A DNA stretch of 64,000 nucleotides from Thermus oshimai DSM 12092 (GTDB lineage Bacteria; Deinococcota; Deinococci; Deinococcales; Thermaceae), in the NCBI RefSeq assembly GCF_000373145.1, contig NZ_KB890602.1, forward strand, positions 82,854 to 146,853. The letters are read 5' to 3'. A model generated the notes under the pieces. The model was not told the origin of the DNA and did no database searches. It saw only the letters and a list, made by a program, of their open reading frames with translations. Positions 48,416 through 56,156 of the stretch are shown one piece after another. The translations under genes and the position numbers were made by a program. Each line of letters begins with the position of its first letter. The stretch's first letter is position 1.

Positions 48416-49603
48416 ATGTCCCTCTTCTTTCCTCTCCGCGACCGCGTTCTCCGCCTGAAGGGTGGGGAGGTGGGGGCCTTTTCCGTGGAGGGACTCCTGG
48501 ACGGGGAAGGCCGCCCTCGGTACGAAAGGCTCCTCCGGGCCCTTAGGGAGGCGGGGGCGGGCCGGGGGTACGTCGGGCTTGGCCCCGAGTTCGCCCTTTT
48601 GCGTTTCCAGGCCTTTCCCAGCCTCGAGGGCTTCCCCCTGGAGGAGGCGGTCCTGGCCGAGGCCGAGCGGAGCCCCCTCTTTTCGGGGGAGGAGCTCCTT
48701 GCCGACTACTTCCTGGTGGGGCCGGAGGACGAAAGGCGGGTGCGGGTCCTCTACGCCGCCCTGCCCCGGAAGGGGGCGGCCCTCCTTTCCCGGCTTCGGC
48801 CCTTCCGGGTGGAGCCCCTGCCCCTGGCCCTTTGGCGCTACGCCCTGGCCAAAGGGGAGGGGCATAGCCTCTTGGTGGTGGAGAACCTGGCCCACAGCGT
48901 GGCCCTCTTTGAAGGGGGGGTCCTGAAGGGCTTCCGCTACCTTACCCTCCCCGCGGACGAGGGCACCCCGGAGCTTGCGGAGGAGATCCGCCGCTCCCTG
49001 GCCCTTTTCGGGCGGCCGGACCCGGTGGACGAGGCCTGGCTTTTGGGCCTACCCGAACCCCCCCGCCTCCCAGCGGAGCTTCCGGCTCGGCGGGTGGAGC
49101 AAAAGGTACCTCTGGACCTGGAGGACTTCATTACCGCTTCCGGGCCCCTTTTGGACCTCCGCTACCGCCGGAGGGCCCTGGGGGAGGGCCTTCCCCGGGA
49201 GGCGCAGCTTGCGGCCTTCTTGGCCGCCCTTTTCTTTGTCTTTGGGCTTCTTGGGCAGAGCTTTCTGGGCCAGAGGGCGGAAAGGGAACGGGCCCAGGCC
49301 GAGGCTCTAAGGCGCCAGGTGGCCCTTCTCCGGGAGCAGGCTTTTCAGCCCGCAAGGCCCCAGGGGTTGGGCCTCGAGGCCATCCTGAAGGTGGCGGGGG
49401 AGCGGCCGGGGACCCTCTGGCTCACCCGCCTGGAGGCCCGGGAGGACCGCCTGCACCTAAAGGGCCTGGCCCTGGACCCCTACGCCCCCCTGACCCTGGC
49501 CATGAGGCTTGGGGGGCGGGTGGGCCCCTTGCAGCAGAGCGCCCTCGGGGCGAGGACCGTCTACGCCTGGGAGGTGGAGGTTGCTCCGGCCCAAGCTCGG
49601 TGA
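48416..49603 (+). CDS. GspL-like (PilM-PilN fusion) assembly protein
   Basis: A 395-residue bitopic inner-membrane protein: a cytoplasmic actin-like part (about 1-215, weakly conserved), one membrane segment (about 261-283, AFLAALFFVFGLLGQSF), a short coiled coil and a periplasmic ferredoxin-like domain. This is the GspL layout, equivalent to PilM plus PilN of pilus systems. It would hold the GspE ATPase on the inner face. Its end overlaps gspE by 23 bases. Confidence 0.72.
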   Translation: MSLFFPLRDRVLRLKGGEVGAFSVEGLLDGEGRPRYERLLRALREAGAGRGYVGLGPEFALLRFQAFPSLEGFPLEEAVLAEAERSPLFSGEELLADYFLVGPEDERRVRVLYAALPRKGAALLSRLRPFRVEPLPLALWRYALAKGEGHSLLVVENLAHSVALFEGGVLKGFRYLTLPADEGTPELAEEIRRSLALFGRPDPVDEAWLLGLPEPPRLPAELPARRVEQKVPLDLEDFITASGPLLDLRYRRRALGEGLPREAQLAAFLAALFFVFGLLGQSFLGQRAERERAQAEALRRQVALLREQAFQPARPQGLGLEAILKVAGERPGTLWLTRLEAREDRLHLKGLALDPYAPLTLAMRLGGRVGPLQQSALGARTVYAWEVEVAPAQAR

Positions 49604-51233
49604 GTTTCTCCTAAGGCTCGGCTACCTGAGAGAGGACCAGCTCCAGGCCGCTTTGGAGGAGCAGGCCCGCACGGGGGAGCTTCTGGGCCAGATCCTCCTC
49701 AAGCGGGGGTACGTGAAGGAGGAGGACCTCCTCCGGGCCCTGGCCGACCAGCAACGGGCCCCCCTGGTCCACCTGGCGGAGGTCCAGGCGGACCCCCAGG
49801 CCCTGCGCCTCCTGGACCCCCGCCTGGCCCGGGAAAAGCGGGTCTTCCCCTTCAAGGTGGAGGGGAACCGCCTGCACGCGGCCATGGCCCACCCTTCGGA
49901 CCTCGCCCTTCTGGACGAGCTTCGTTTCCTCACGGGCAAGGAGATCGTGCCCTACCTGGCCGCGGACCGGGAGATCCTGGAGGCCTTGGACCGCCTCCTA
50001 GCGGAGGAGGCCCGCCCCAAGGGCGAACCGGTTCGGAGGGGCCAGGAGGGGGCCGCCCAGGTGGACCTCACCCTCGAGGCCATGCCCGCGGTGCGCCTGG
50101 CCCAGGCCCTCCTGGAGCGGGCCATCGCCCTTTCCGCCAGCGACCTCCACCTGGACCCCGAGGAGACCCACCTCCGGGTGCGGGCCCGGGTGGACGGGGT
50201 GATGCAGGAACTGGAGCGCCTGCCCAAGGACCTGGAGGGGCCCCTGGCTGCCCGCTACAAGGTCCTGGCGGGCATGGACATCGCCGAGAAGCGCCGTCCC
50301 CAGGACGGGCACTTCACCTTTACCTTTGAGGGGGGGCGCTACGAGGTGCGGGTGGCCTCCGTGGGCACCCTCCACGGGGAGAAGCTCACCCTGCGCATCA
50401 TCTACCCCACCGGGGTCCGCCTGGGGCTTTCGGAACTCGGTATGCTCCCAGAGGAGCTCGCCCTCTTCCAGCGCCTCTTGAAGCGCCCTTACGGCATCCT
50501 TTTCGTTACCGGGCCCACGGGAAGCGGCAAGACCACCACCCTTTACGCCGCCCTGGAACAGCTCTACACCCGGGAGAAGACCTTCATCACCATAGAAGAC
50601 CCAGTGGAGTTCCCCCTGGAAGGGGTGGTGCAGATTCCCATCCAGCCCAAGGTGGGCCTGACCTTCGCCGAGGCCTTGAGGAGCGTGCTCCGGCTGGACC
50701 CGGACGTGATCCTGGTGGGGGAGGTGCGGGACGCCGACACCCTAGACACCGCCTTGAGGGCCGCCCTCACCGGCCACCTGGTCCTGGCCACCCTGCACGC
50801 CAACGACGCCCTCGCCGCCGTGACCCGGCTTTTGGAGATGGGGGCGGAGCGCCACCTCCTGGCCTCCACCCTCATCGGCACCGTGGCCCAGCGCCTGGTG
50901 CGCCGGGTCTGCCCCCAGTGCGCCAGGCCCGCGCCCCTTTCCGAGGAGGCCCGCCTCTTCTTCGGGGAGGAGGCCCCAGAAGGGGAGATGCGGGGGGAGG
51001 GGTGCCCGTTCTGCCGGGGCACGGGGTACCGTGGGCGGGTTGGGCTTTACGAGGTGTACGCCCCCGACCGGGAGGACCTTTACCTCCTGGGCCAAGGGGC
51101 AGGGGAGGGGGAGCTCAGGGCCCGGGCCCGGGCCAAAGGGCACCGGGGTCTTCCCCAGGTGGGGCTCTTCCAGGTGCGGGCCGGGGTGACCACGGGAAGC
51201 GAGCTCCTCCGGGTGCTCGGGCTTTGGGAGTAA
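49581..51233 (+). CDS. gspE: GspE/PilB-type assembly ATPase with MshEN repeats
   Basis: A 550-residue hexameric ATPase that powers pseudopilus assembly. N-terminus: two tandem MshEN-type units, KLGEFLLRLGYLREDQLQAAL and LLGQILLKRGYVKEEDLLRAL, the fold known to bind c-di-GMP in MshE and in Thermus PilF. Then Walker A GPTGSGKTT (about 311-319), Asp box TIEDPVEFPLEG, Walker B DPDVILVGEVRD, His box TGHLVLATLHAND and a zinc site of two Cys pairs (444/447 and 475/478). TTG start at 49581 has GGAGGT five bases upstream and keeps the 23-base overlap with the GspL-like gene; the open frame extends further but as shadow. Confidence 0.92.
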   Translation: MLRPKLGEFLLRLGYLREDQLQAALEEQARTGELLGQILLKRGYVKEEDLLRALADQQRAPLVHLAEVQADPQALRLLDPRLAREKRVFPFKVEGNRLHAAMAHPSDLALLDELRFLTGKEIVPYLAADREILEALDRLLAEEARPKGEPVRRGQEGAAQVDLTLEAMPAVRLAQALLERAIALSASDLHLDPEETHLRVRARVDGVMQELERLPKDLEGPLAARYKVLAGMDIAEKRRPQDGHFTFTFEGGRYEVRVASVGTLHGEKLTLRIIYPTGVRLGLSELGMLPEELALFQRLLKRPYGILFVTGPTGSGKTTTLYAALEQLYTREKTFITIEDPVEFPLEGVVQIPIQPKVGLTFAEALRSVLRLDPDVILVGEVRDADTLDTALRAALTGHLVLATLHANDALAAVTRLLEMGAERHLLASTLIGTVAQRLVRRVCPQCARPAPLSEEARLFFGEEAPEGEMRGEGCPFCRGTGYRGRVGLYEVYAPDREDLYLLGQGAGEGELRARARAKGHRGLPQVGLFQVRAGVTTGSELLRVLGLWE

Positions 51234-51236
51234 GGC

Positions 51237-52427
51237 ATGCGCTTCCTCTACGAGGCCACGGACGAACGGGGCGAGCGGGTCTTCCGGGGGGTGGTGGAGG
51301 CGGAAAGCCCCCAAGGGGCCAGGCGGCGCCTAAGGGAGATGGGCCTTTACCCCCTGCGCTTGGAGCGGGTCCGGCGCCCCCCTCGAGGCGGGGTGCCTTT
51401 GCCGGAGCTGGTCCTCTTCATGGAGGAGTTCGCCACCCTGGTGGGGGCGGGGGTGCCCGTGGCCCAGGCCCTGCACACCCTCTCCCTGGAAAGCCGCCAC
51501 CCCCTCCTAAAGGAGGCCGCCCGGGGGGTGCGGGAGCGGGTGGAGGGCGGGGAGGGGCTGGCCCAGGCCATGGAGAGCTATCCCGCCGTCTTTCCCCCTT
51601 TGGTGCGGGCCCTGGTGGGGGCGGCGGAGGTGGGGGGGGCCTTGGAGGTGGTCCTCCGGCGCATCGCGGAGTACCTGGACCGGAGCCACGACCTCAGGGA
51701 AAAGGTGAGAACCGCCCTGCTTTACCCCACCTTCGTGGTGGCGGTGATGGGGCTTGCGGTGGCGGTGCTCCTCCTCTTCGTCATCCCCGTCTTCGCCCGG
51801 CTTTACGGGGCGGCGGGGGCGGAGCTCCCCCTGCCCACGCGCCTCCTCATCGGGGCTTCCCTGTTCGCCCGCGCTAACCTGCCCTGGATCCTCCTGGCCC
51901 TGGTGGCGGGGCTCTACCTCCTCCGGGCCTACCGCCGCACCCCCGTGGGGGCCAGGGTCCTGGACGGGCTCCTCCTGCGGCTTCCCTTGGTGGGGCCGGT
52001 GCTCCACAAGGCGGCCATCGCCCGCTTCGCCCGCACCCTGGCCACCCTCTACGAGGGGGGGGTCCTCATCACCCAGGCCCTCGAGGCCACCCGGGACACC
52101 CTGGGGAACGCCGCCTTGGCGGAGGCCTTGGACCGGGTCCTGGAGCGGGTGGTGCGGGGGGAGTCCTTAAGCGTGGCCCTGGCCCGGGAACCCCTCTTCC
52201 CCCCCATCCTGGTGCGCCTTACCTTGGTGGGGGAGGAGGCGGGCAGCCTGGAAAGGATGCTCTACCAGGCGGCCTTCCACCTGGAAAGGGAGGTGGACCA
52301 CGGGGTGAAGCGCCTCTCCTCCAGCATAGAACCTGCCCTTACGGTCTTTTTAGGAGGTATAATGCTCCTCGTCGCCTTGGCCCTGTATCTGCCCCTCTTT
52401 GACCTCTCCCGCATACTTCGCCGATGA
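51237..52427 (+). CDS. gspF: GspF/PilC-type inner-membrane platform protein
   Basis: A 396-residue protein with two homologous cytoplasmic helical domains (about 60-170 and 265-370) and three membrane segments (about 165-190, 215-235, 370-392). Family segments: LVLFMEEFATLVGAGVPVAQAL and RFARTLATLYEGGVLITQALEA. It is the membrane partner of GspE. Three bases after gspE; ATGA overlap with the GspM-like gene. Confidence 0.92.
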   Translation: MRFLYEATDERGERVFRGVVEAESPQGARRRLREMGLYPLRLERVRRPPRGGVPLPELVLFMEEFATLVGAGVPVAQALHTLSLESRHPLLKEAARGVRERVEGGEGLAQAMESYPAVFPPLVRALVGAAEVGGALEVVLRRIAEYLDRSHDLREKVRTALLYPTFVVAVMGLAVAVLLLFVIPVFARLYGAAGAELPLPTRLLIGASLFARANLPWILLALVAGLYLLRAYRRTPVGARVLDGLLLRLPLVGPVLHKAAIARFARTLATLYEGGVLITQALEATRDTLGNAALAEALDRVLERVVRGESLSVALAREPLFPPILVRLTLVGEEAGSLERMLYQAAFHLEREVDHGVKRLSSSIEPALTVFLGGIMLLVALALYLPLFDLSRILRR

Positions 52428-52891
52428 AGCTACCCGCCTGGCTATGGTTCCTCCTGCCCCTCTTGGTGCTCCTCTGGAGCGCCCGGGGAGTGGTGTCCGC
52501 CTACGCGTGGTACGAGGAGGCGCGGCGGGAGGTTAGGGCCTTGGAGCGGGAGGCGGAGGCCCTGGCCCAGAGGCTCCCCCAGGCCCTGGCCGAGGCCCCG
52601 GTGGGGCCGGGGGAGCTCCCTTCCGTCTACGAAACCCTTCTCCGGCTGGCGGAGGAGGAGGGCTTGGAGCTTCTGGCCCTGCGTCCGGGGGAAGCGGAGG
52701 CCGTGGGGGAGGTGCGGGCCTGGCGCCTGGCCCTGGAGTTTCGGGGACCCTACGCCGGGGTCCTGGGCTACCTCGAGGCCCTCTCCGCCCTCAAGGCCCC
52801 CCTTTGGGTGGAAAGCTACGCCCTGGAGCCGGCGGAAGCCGGGGGGGAGCCCTTGGAGCTGAGCCTCAGCCTACGGGTGCTCGCCCCCTAG
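52424..52891 (+). CDS. GspM/PilO-like assembly protein
   Basis: A 155-residue bitopic protein: one N-terminal membrane segment (about 5-25), a coiled coil (about 30-52) and a small ferredoxin-like periplasmic domain. Size, topology and place after gspEF fit GspM or PilO, the partner of the GspL-like protein. Last gene of the locus. Its last 21 bases overlap the pseudouridine synthase gene on the other strand. Confidence 0.7.
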   Translation: MKLPAWLWFLLPLLVLLWSARGVVSAYAWYEEARREVRALEREAEALAQRLPQALAEAPVGPGELPSVYETLLRLAEEEGLELLALRPGEAEAVGEVRAWRLALEFRGPYAGVLGYLEALSALKAPLWVESYALEPAEAGGEPLELSLSLRVLAP

Positions 52892-53584
52892 CCCCACCGC
52901 CCGGTAGAGCGCCCTTTCCTCTTCCCCTTCCAAGACCCGGGCCGCCCCCAAGGGGAGGTTCCCCAGCTCCAGGGGCCCGAAGGCGAGCCGCTTGAGGTAG
53001 AGGACCCGGTTGCCCCGTTGGGCGAACATGCGCTTCACCTGGTGGTAGCGCCCCTCCCTTAGGACGAGCTCCACCCGGGTGGGGTCCTCCCCTATGAGGA
53101 GCTCCGCAGGGAGAAGCCTTTCCCCATCCAGGAAGAGCCCTTCCCGGAAGGCCCTCTGGTCTTCTGCCGTGGCGGGGCGCTCCAGGTGGACCAGGTAGCG
53201 CTTCGCCACCTTGAAGCGGGGGTGGGTGAGGCGGTGGAGGAGCTCCCCGTCGGTGGTGAAGAGGAGGAGCCCCTCCGTGTCCTTGTCCAGCCGGCCCACG
53301 GGGGAGAGGTCCCGGGTGGGGAAGCCCTGAAGGAGGGCGTAGACGGAGGGCCCTTCCGTGCGGCTCGTCACGTAGCCTTTGGGCTTGTGGAGGAGGACGT
53401 GGAGGTGGCGGAAGACCCGCACCGGCCTCCCCTCCACCTCCAAAAGGGCCCCTTCCCCCACCTTGAAGCCGGGGTCCAGGACCACCTCCCCCCCCACCCG
53501 CACCCCTCCTGCGCGGATGAGCCGGCCCACCTCCTTGCGGCTTCCTAGGCCCAGGCGGGCAAGGAGCCGGTCCAGGCGCTCCAC
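52871..53584 (-). CDS. RsuA/RluB-family rRNA pseudouridine synthase
   Basis: A 237-residue enzyme: N-terminal S4 RNA-binding domain (about 1-60, ERLDRLLARLGLGSRKEVGRLIRAGGV), then the synthase domain with the catalytic Asp in SPVGRLDKDTEGLLLFT and the VELVLREGRYHQVKRMF motif. It modifies 16S (RsuA) or 23S (RluB/E/F) rRNA; the size slightly favours RsuA. GTG start exactly 7 bases after TATCCT. Confidence 0.88.
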   Translation of the reverse strand: MERLDRLLARLGLGSRKEVGRLIRAGGVRVGGEVVLDPGFKVGEGALLEVEGRPVRVFRHLHVLLHKPKGYVTSRTEGPSVYALLQGFPTRDLSPVGRLDKDTEGLLLFTTDGELLHRLTHPRFKVAKRYLVHLERPATAEDQRAFREGLFLDGERLLPAELLIGEDPTRVELVLREGRYHQVKRMFAQRGNRVLYLKRLAFGPLELGNLPLGAARVLEGEEERALYRAVGLGGEHP

Positions 53585-53589
53585 CCCTT

Positions 53590-53596
53590 TAGGATA
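53590..53596. promoter_or_regulatory. Shared bidirectional -10 region (pseudouridine synthase / alaX)
   Basis: TAGGAT on the plus strand (53590-53595) and TATCCT on the minus strand (53591-53596) use the same bases. Each ends exactly 7 bases before its start codon, ATG 53602 and GTG 53584, within a 17-base intergenic region. Confidence 0.55.
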
Positions 53597-53601
53597 AGGG
53601 G

Positions 53602-54732
53602 ATGAGGCTCTACCTCGAGGACAGCTACGCCACCCGCTTCCAGGCCAAAGTCCAGCGGGCCTGGAGCGACGCCGAAGGGCACCGCGCGGTCCTTTCCCAG
53701 ACCCTCTTCTACCCCGAGGCGGGGGGGCAGCCCGCGGACCACGGGGTCCTAAGGGGGGAGTTCGGCGAGGTGCGGGTCCTCCACGTCTACGAGGAGGAAA
53801 AGGCCTTTGGGGACGTGGTGCACGTGCTTTCCGCCCCCATCCCTGAGGGGGCGGAGGTGGAGGGGGAGATCGACTGGAAAAGGCGCTTCCGCCACATGCA
53901 GCGCCACACCGCCCAGCACATCCTCTCCCAGGCCCTCCTCCGGGCCGGGGGGTACCGCACGGTGGCCGTGAGCCTGGACGGGCCCGTGTGCACGGTGGAC
54001 CTGGGGGAGGAGGTGGAGGAGGAAAGGGTGCGGGAGGCGGAGGCCCTGGCCAACTACGCGGTGTACGCGGACTACCCGGTGAGGGCCTTCTATGTGGAGG
54101 AGTCCGAGCTTGCCCGCTACCCCCTGAGGCGCCCCCCCAAGGTGAGGGGCCAGGTCCGCCTGGTGGAGATCGGGGACTTTGACCTGGCGGCCTGCGGGGG
54201 GACCCACCTGAAGACCAGCGCCCAGGCGGGGCCCATCAAGGTCCTCAGGTGGGAGCGGTACAAGGGGGGAACGCGGGTCCACTTCATGGCGGGGTGGGAG
54301 GCCCTGGAGGACTACCACGCCAAGCACGCCCTCCTCCAGCGCCTCGCCCTTTCCTTCTCCACCCAGCCTTTAGATCTGGAAAAGCCCTTAAGGAAGCTCC
54401 AGGAGGAGCTTTACGCCCTCAAGGGGGAGAACCTGGCCCTGAAGGAGGCCCTGGTGGAGGCCCTCCTCCCCAGGGCCCTGGAGGAAAAGGCCCTCCTGGT
54501 GCCCGCTCCCGTTCTCGGGGAGCTCGCCAAAAGGCTCCTCGCCTGGGATGGGACCTTCCTCCTCCTTTCCCCCGAGGGGCGCTTCGCCCTCCTCGGGCCT
54601 GGGCGGGAAGGGGTCTTCCAGCGCCTGAAGGCCCTCGGGGCCAAGGGGGGCGGAAAGGAGATCTACCAGGGGGCGCTTCCCCGGGAGCGGGTGATGGAGG
54701 CCCTGGAGGAGGTGCGGGATGGGGCTCTTTGA
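53602..54732 (+). CDS. alaX: AlaX-type alanyl-tRNA editing protein (long form)
   Basis: A 376-residue free-standing editing protein that removes Ser or Gly wrongly attached to tRNA-Ala. Zinc ligands: HTAQH (His102, His106) and CGGTH (Cys198, His202). An N-terminal beta-barrel like that of AlaRS precedes them, and the C-terminal third (about 260-376) with coiled coil and Gly-rich GAKGGGKE is a DHHA1 domain, making this an AlaX-L. Ends 14 bases inside the SDR gene. Confidence 0.92.
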   Translation: MRLYLEDSYATRFQAKVQRAWSDAEGHRAVLSQTLFYPEAGGQPADHGVLRGEFGEVRVLHVYEEEKAFGDVVHVLSAPIPEGAEVEGEIDWKRRFRHMQRHTAQHILSQALLRAGGYRTVAVSLDGPVCTVDLGEEVEEERVREAEALANYAVYADYPVRAFYVEESELARYPLRRPPKVRGQVRLVEIGDFDLAACGGTHLKTSAQAGPIKVLRWERYKGGTRVHFMAGWEALEDYHAKHALLQRLALSFSTQPLDLEKPLRKLQEELYALKGENLALKEALVEALLPRALEEKALLVPAPVLGELAKRLLAWDGTFLLLSPEGRFALLGPGREGVFQRLKALGAKGGGKEIYQGALPRERVMEALEEVRDGAL

Positions 54733-55489
54733 GGGCAAGGGGGTTCTGGTCACGGGGGCGGCCCGGGGCATCGGCCGGGCCATCGCCCAGGCCTTCGCCC
54801 GGGAGGGGGCCTTCTTGGCCCTTTTGGACCTCCGCCCCGAGGGGCGGGAGGTGGCCGAGGCCTTGGGGGGGTTTTTCGTCCAGGGGGATCTGGCCGACGA
54901 ACGGGACCGAGTGCGCTTCGTGGAGGAGGCGGAGCACGCCTTGGGGCGGATTGACGTCCTGGTGAACAACGCGGCCATCTCCGCCCCGGGCTCGGCCCTT
55001 ACCGTGGGCTTGGGGGAGTGGCGGAAGGTCCTGGAGGTGAACCTCACCGCCCCCATGCACCTTTCCGCCCTGGCCGCCCGCAGGATGATGCGGGTGGGGG
55101 GTGGGGCCATCGTGAACGTGGCCAGCGTCCAGGGGCTTTTCGCCGAGCAGGAGAACGCCGCCTACAACGCCTCCAAGGGGGGTTTGGTGAACCTCACCCG
55201 CTCCCTGGCCCTGGACCTCGCCCCCCTGAACATCCGGGTGAACGCGGTGGCCCCCGGGGCCATCGCCACGGAGGCGGTCCTCGAGGCCATCGCCCTTTCC
55301 GAGGACCCCGAAAGGACCCGGAGGGACTGGGAGGACCTCCACGCCCTAAGGCGCCTGGGCCGCCCCGAGGAGGTGGCGGAGGCGGTGCTCTTTTTGGCCT
55401 CGGAGAAGGCGAGCTTCATCACCGGGGCCATCCTCCCCGTGGACGGGGGGATGACCGCGAGCTTCATGATGGCGGGAAGGCCCGTCTAG
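54719..55489 (+). CDS. Short-chain dehydrogenase/reductase
   Basis: A 256-residue classical SDR: NAD(P) motif TGAARGIG (12-19), Asp after beta-2 (LLDLRPEG), which favours NAD, NNAAIS, catalytic Ser in VNVASVQG and YNASKGG (Tyr about 149, Lys about 153), and [23 protein letters not shown]. Substrate not deducible. Overlaps alaX by 14 bases; followed by a strong hairpin. Confidence 0.88.
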   Translation: MGLFEGKGVLVTGAARGIGRAIAQAFAREGAFLALLDLRPEGREVAEALGGFFVQGDLADERDRVRFVEEAEHALGRIDVLVNNAAISAPGSALTVGLGEWRKVLEVNLTAPMHLSALAARRMMRVGGGAIVNVASVQGLFAEQENAAYNASKGGLVNLTRSLALDLAPLNIRVNAVAPGAIATEAVLEAIALSEDPERTRRDWEDLHALRRLGRPEEVAEAVLFLASEKASFITGAILPVDGGMTASFMMAGRPV

Positions 55490-55492
55490 GTA

Positions 55493-55520
55493 CCCCACCG
55501 AAGCGAAAGCTTCGGTGGGG
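55493..55520. terminator. Perfect GAAA-loop hairpin terminator
   Basis: A 12-bp perfect stem (CCCCACCGAAGC / GCTTCGGTGGGG) with a GAAA loop, between the converging SDR and flavoprotein genes. The rest of 55521-55587 holds GCGCC...GGGCGC arms around a T-run, a second possible weak hairpin, and no gene. Confidence 0.75.
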
Positions 55521-55587
55521 GCCCCAGGAAAAATGCCCAGCGCGCCTTTCCTGCGAGCGCCATGAGGGTTTTTCAACCCCAGGGCGC

Positions 55588-56130
55588 TTAGGTCGTGTGG
55601 TCCTTGTAGGGCTCCCCCCGCAGGTCGGAGACCAGGGCCACGGCCACATAGGCCCCGTCCCCCGCGCTCACGATGGCGTGGCCGGGCACCTTCCCCCGGG
55701 CCACCCCCGCGGCGTAGACCCGGGGGTAGCGGGTGCGCCCCTTCTCGTCGGTGTGGATGAAATCCCCCTGGCGCTCGAGGCCCAAGAGGCTCGGCAGGGT
55801 GGGGTCCTTATGGGTGCAGAGGAGGAGCCTTTCCGCCTCCACCGCCCCTTCCTCCGTCTCCACCTCAAAGACCCCGCCCAGGTCGCGGATGCCCTTCACC
55901 GTGCCCGGCCTTACCTCGGCCCCGTAGCGCTCCGCGTGGGCCTTTAGCCGGTCCAAAAGCTCTTCCCCAGAGGGTTCCTCTAAGAGGCCCGGGAAGTTCG
56001 GCACCCGGCTCACCCCCTTGAGTTTGGAGCGGCCCCCATCCAGCACCAGCACCTTCAGCCCGGCCCGGGCTAGGAAAAGGGCCGCGGAAAGCCCAGCAGG
56101 TCCTCCACCCACCACCAAAACGTCCCACAT
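55588..56130 (-). CDS. One-domain FAD-binding protein (thioredoxin reductase-like)
   Basis: A 180-residue flavoprotein: GGGPAGLSAALFLARAG (FAD Rossmann motif), the FPGL loop region and the C-terminal YAAGVARGKVPGHAIVSAGDGAYVAVAL (second FAD motif). Only the FAD domain of the thioredoxin reductase fold is present: the NADPH domain is missing and there is no redox CxxC. It may be an electron carrier or sensor, or part of a complex. It is not a broken gene: start, both FAD motifs and stop are intact. Divergent from the PASTA gene with shared -10. Confidence 0.8.
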   Translation of the reverse strand: MWDVLVVGGGPAGLSAALFLARAGLKVLVLDGGRSKLKGVSRVPNFPGLLEEPSGEELLDRLKAHAERYGAEVRPGTVKGIRDLGGVFEVETEEGAVEAERLLLCTHKDPTLPSLLGLERQGDFIHTDEKGRTRYPRVYAAGVARGKVPGHAIVSAGDGAYVAVALVSDLRGEPYKDHTT

Positions 56131-56139
56131 ACCGCCCGT

Positions 56140-56147
56140 AGTATAAT
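56140..56147. promoter_or_regulatory. Shared bidirectional -10 region (flavoprotein / PASTA)
   Basis: TATAAT on the plus strand (56142-56147) and TATACT on the minus strand (56140-56145) overlap by four bases. Each ends 10 bases before its ATG (56157 and 56130). Confidence 0.6.
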
Positions 56148-56156
56148 CGCCCCCGC

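Noticed and set aside
49509..49580. Upstream extension of gspE
   Set aside because: These 24 codons read as an out-of-frame shadow of the GspL-like gene end; TTG 49581 has a good ribosome site and starts the MshEN repeat.
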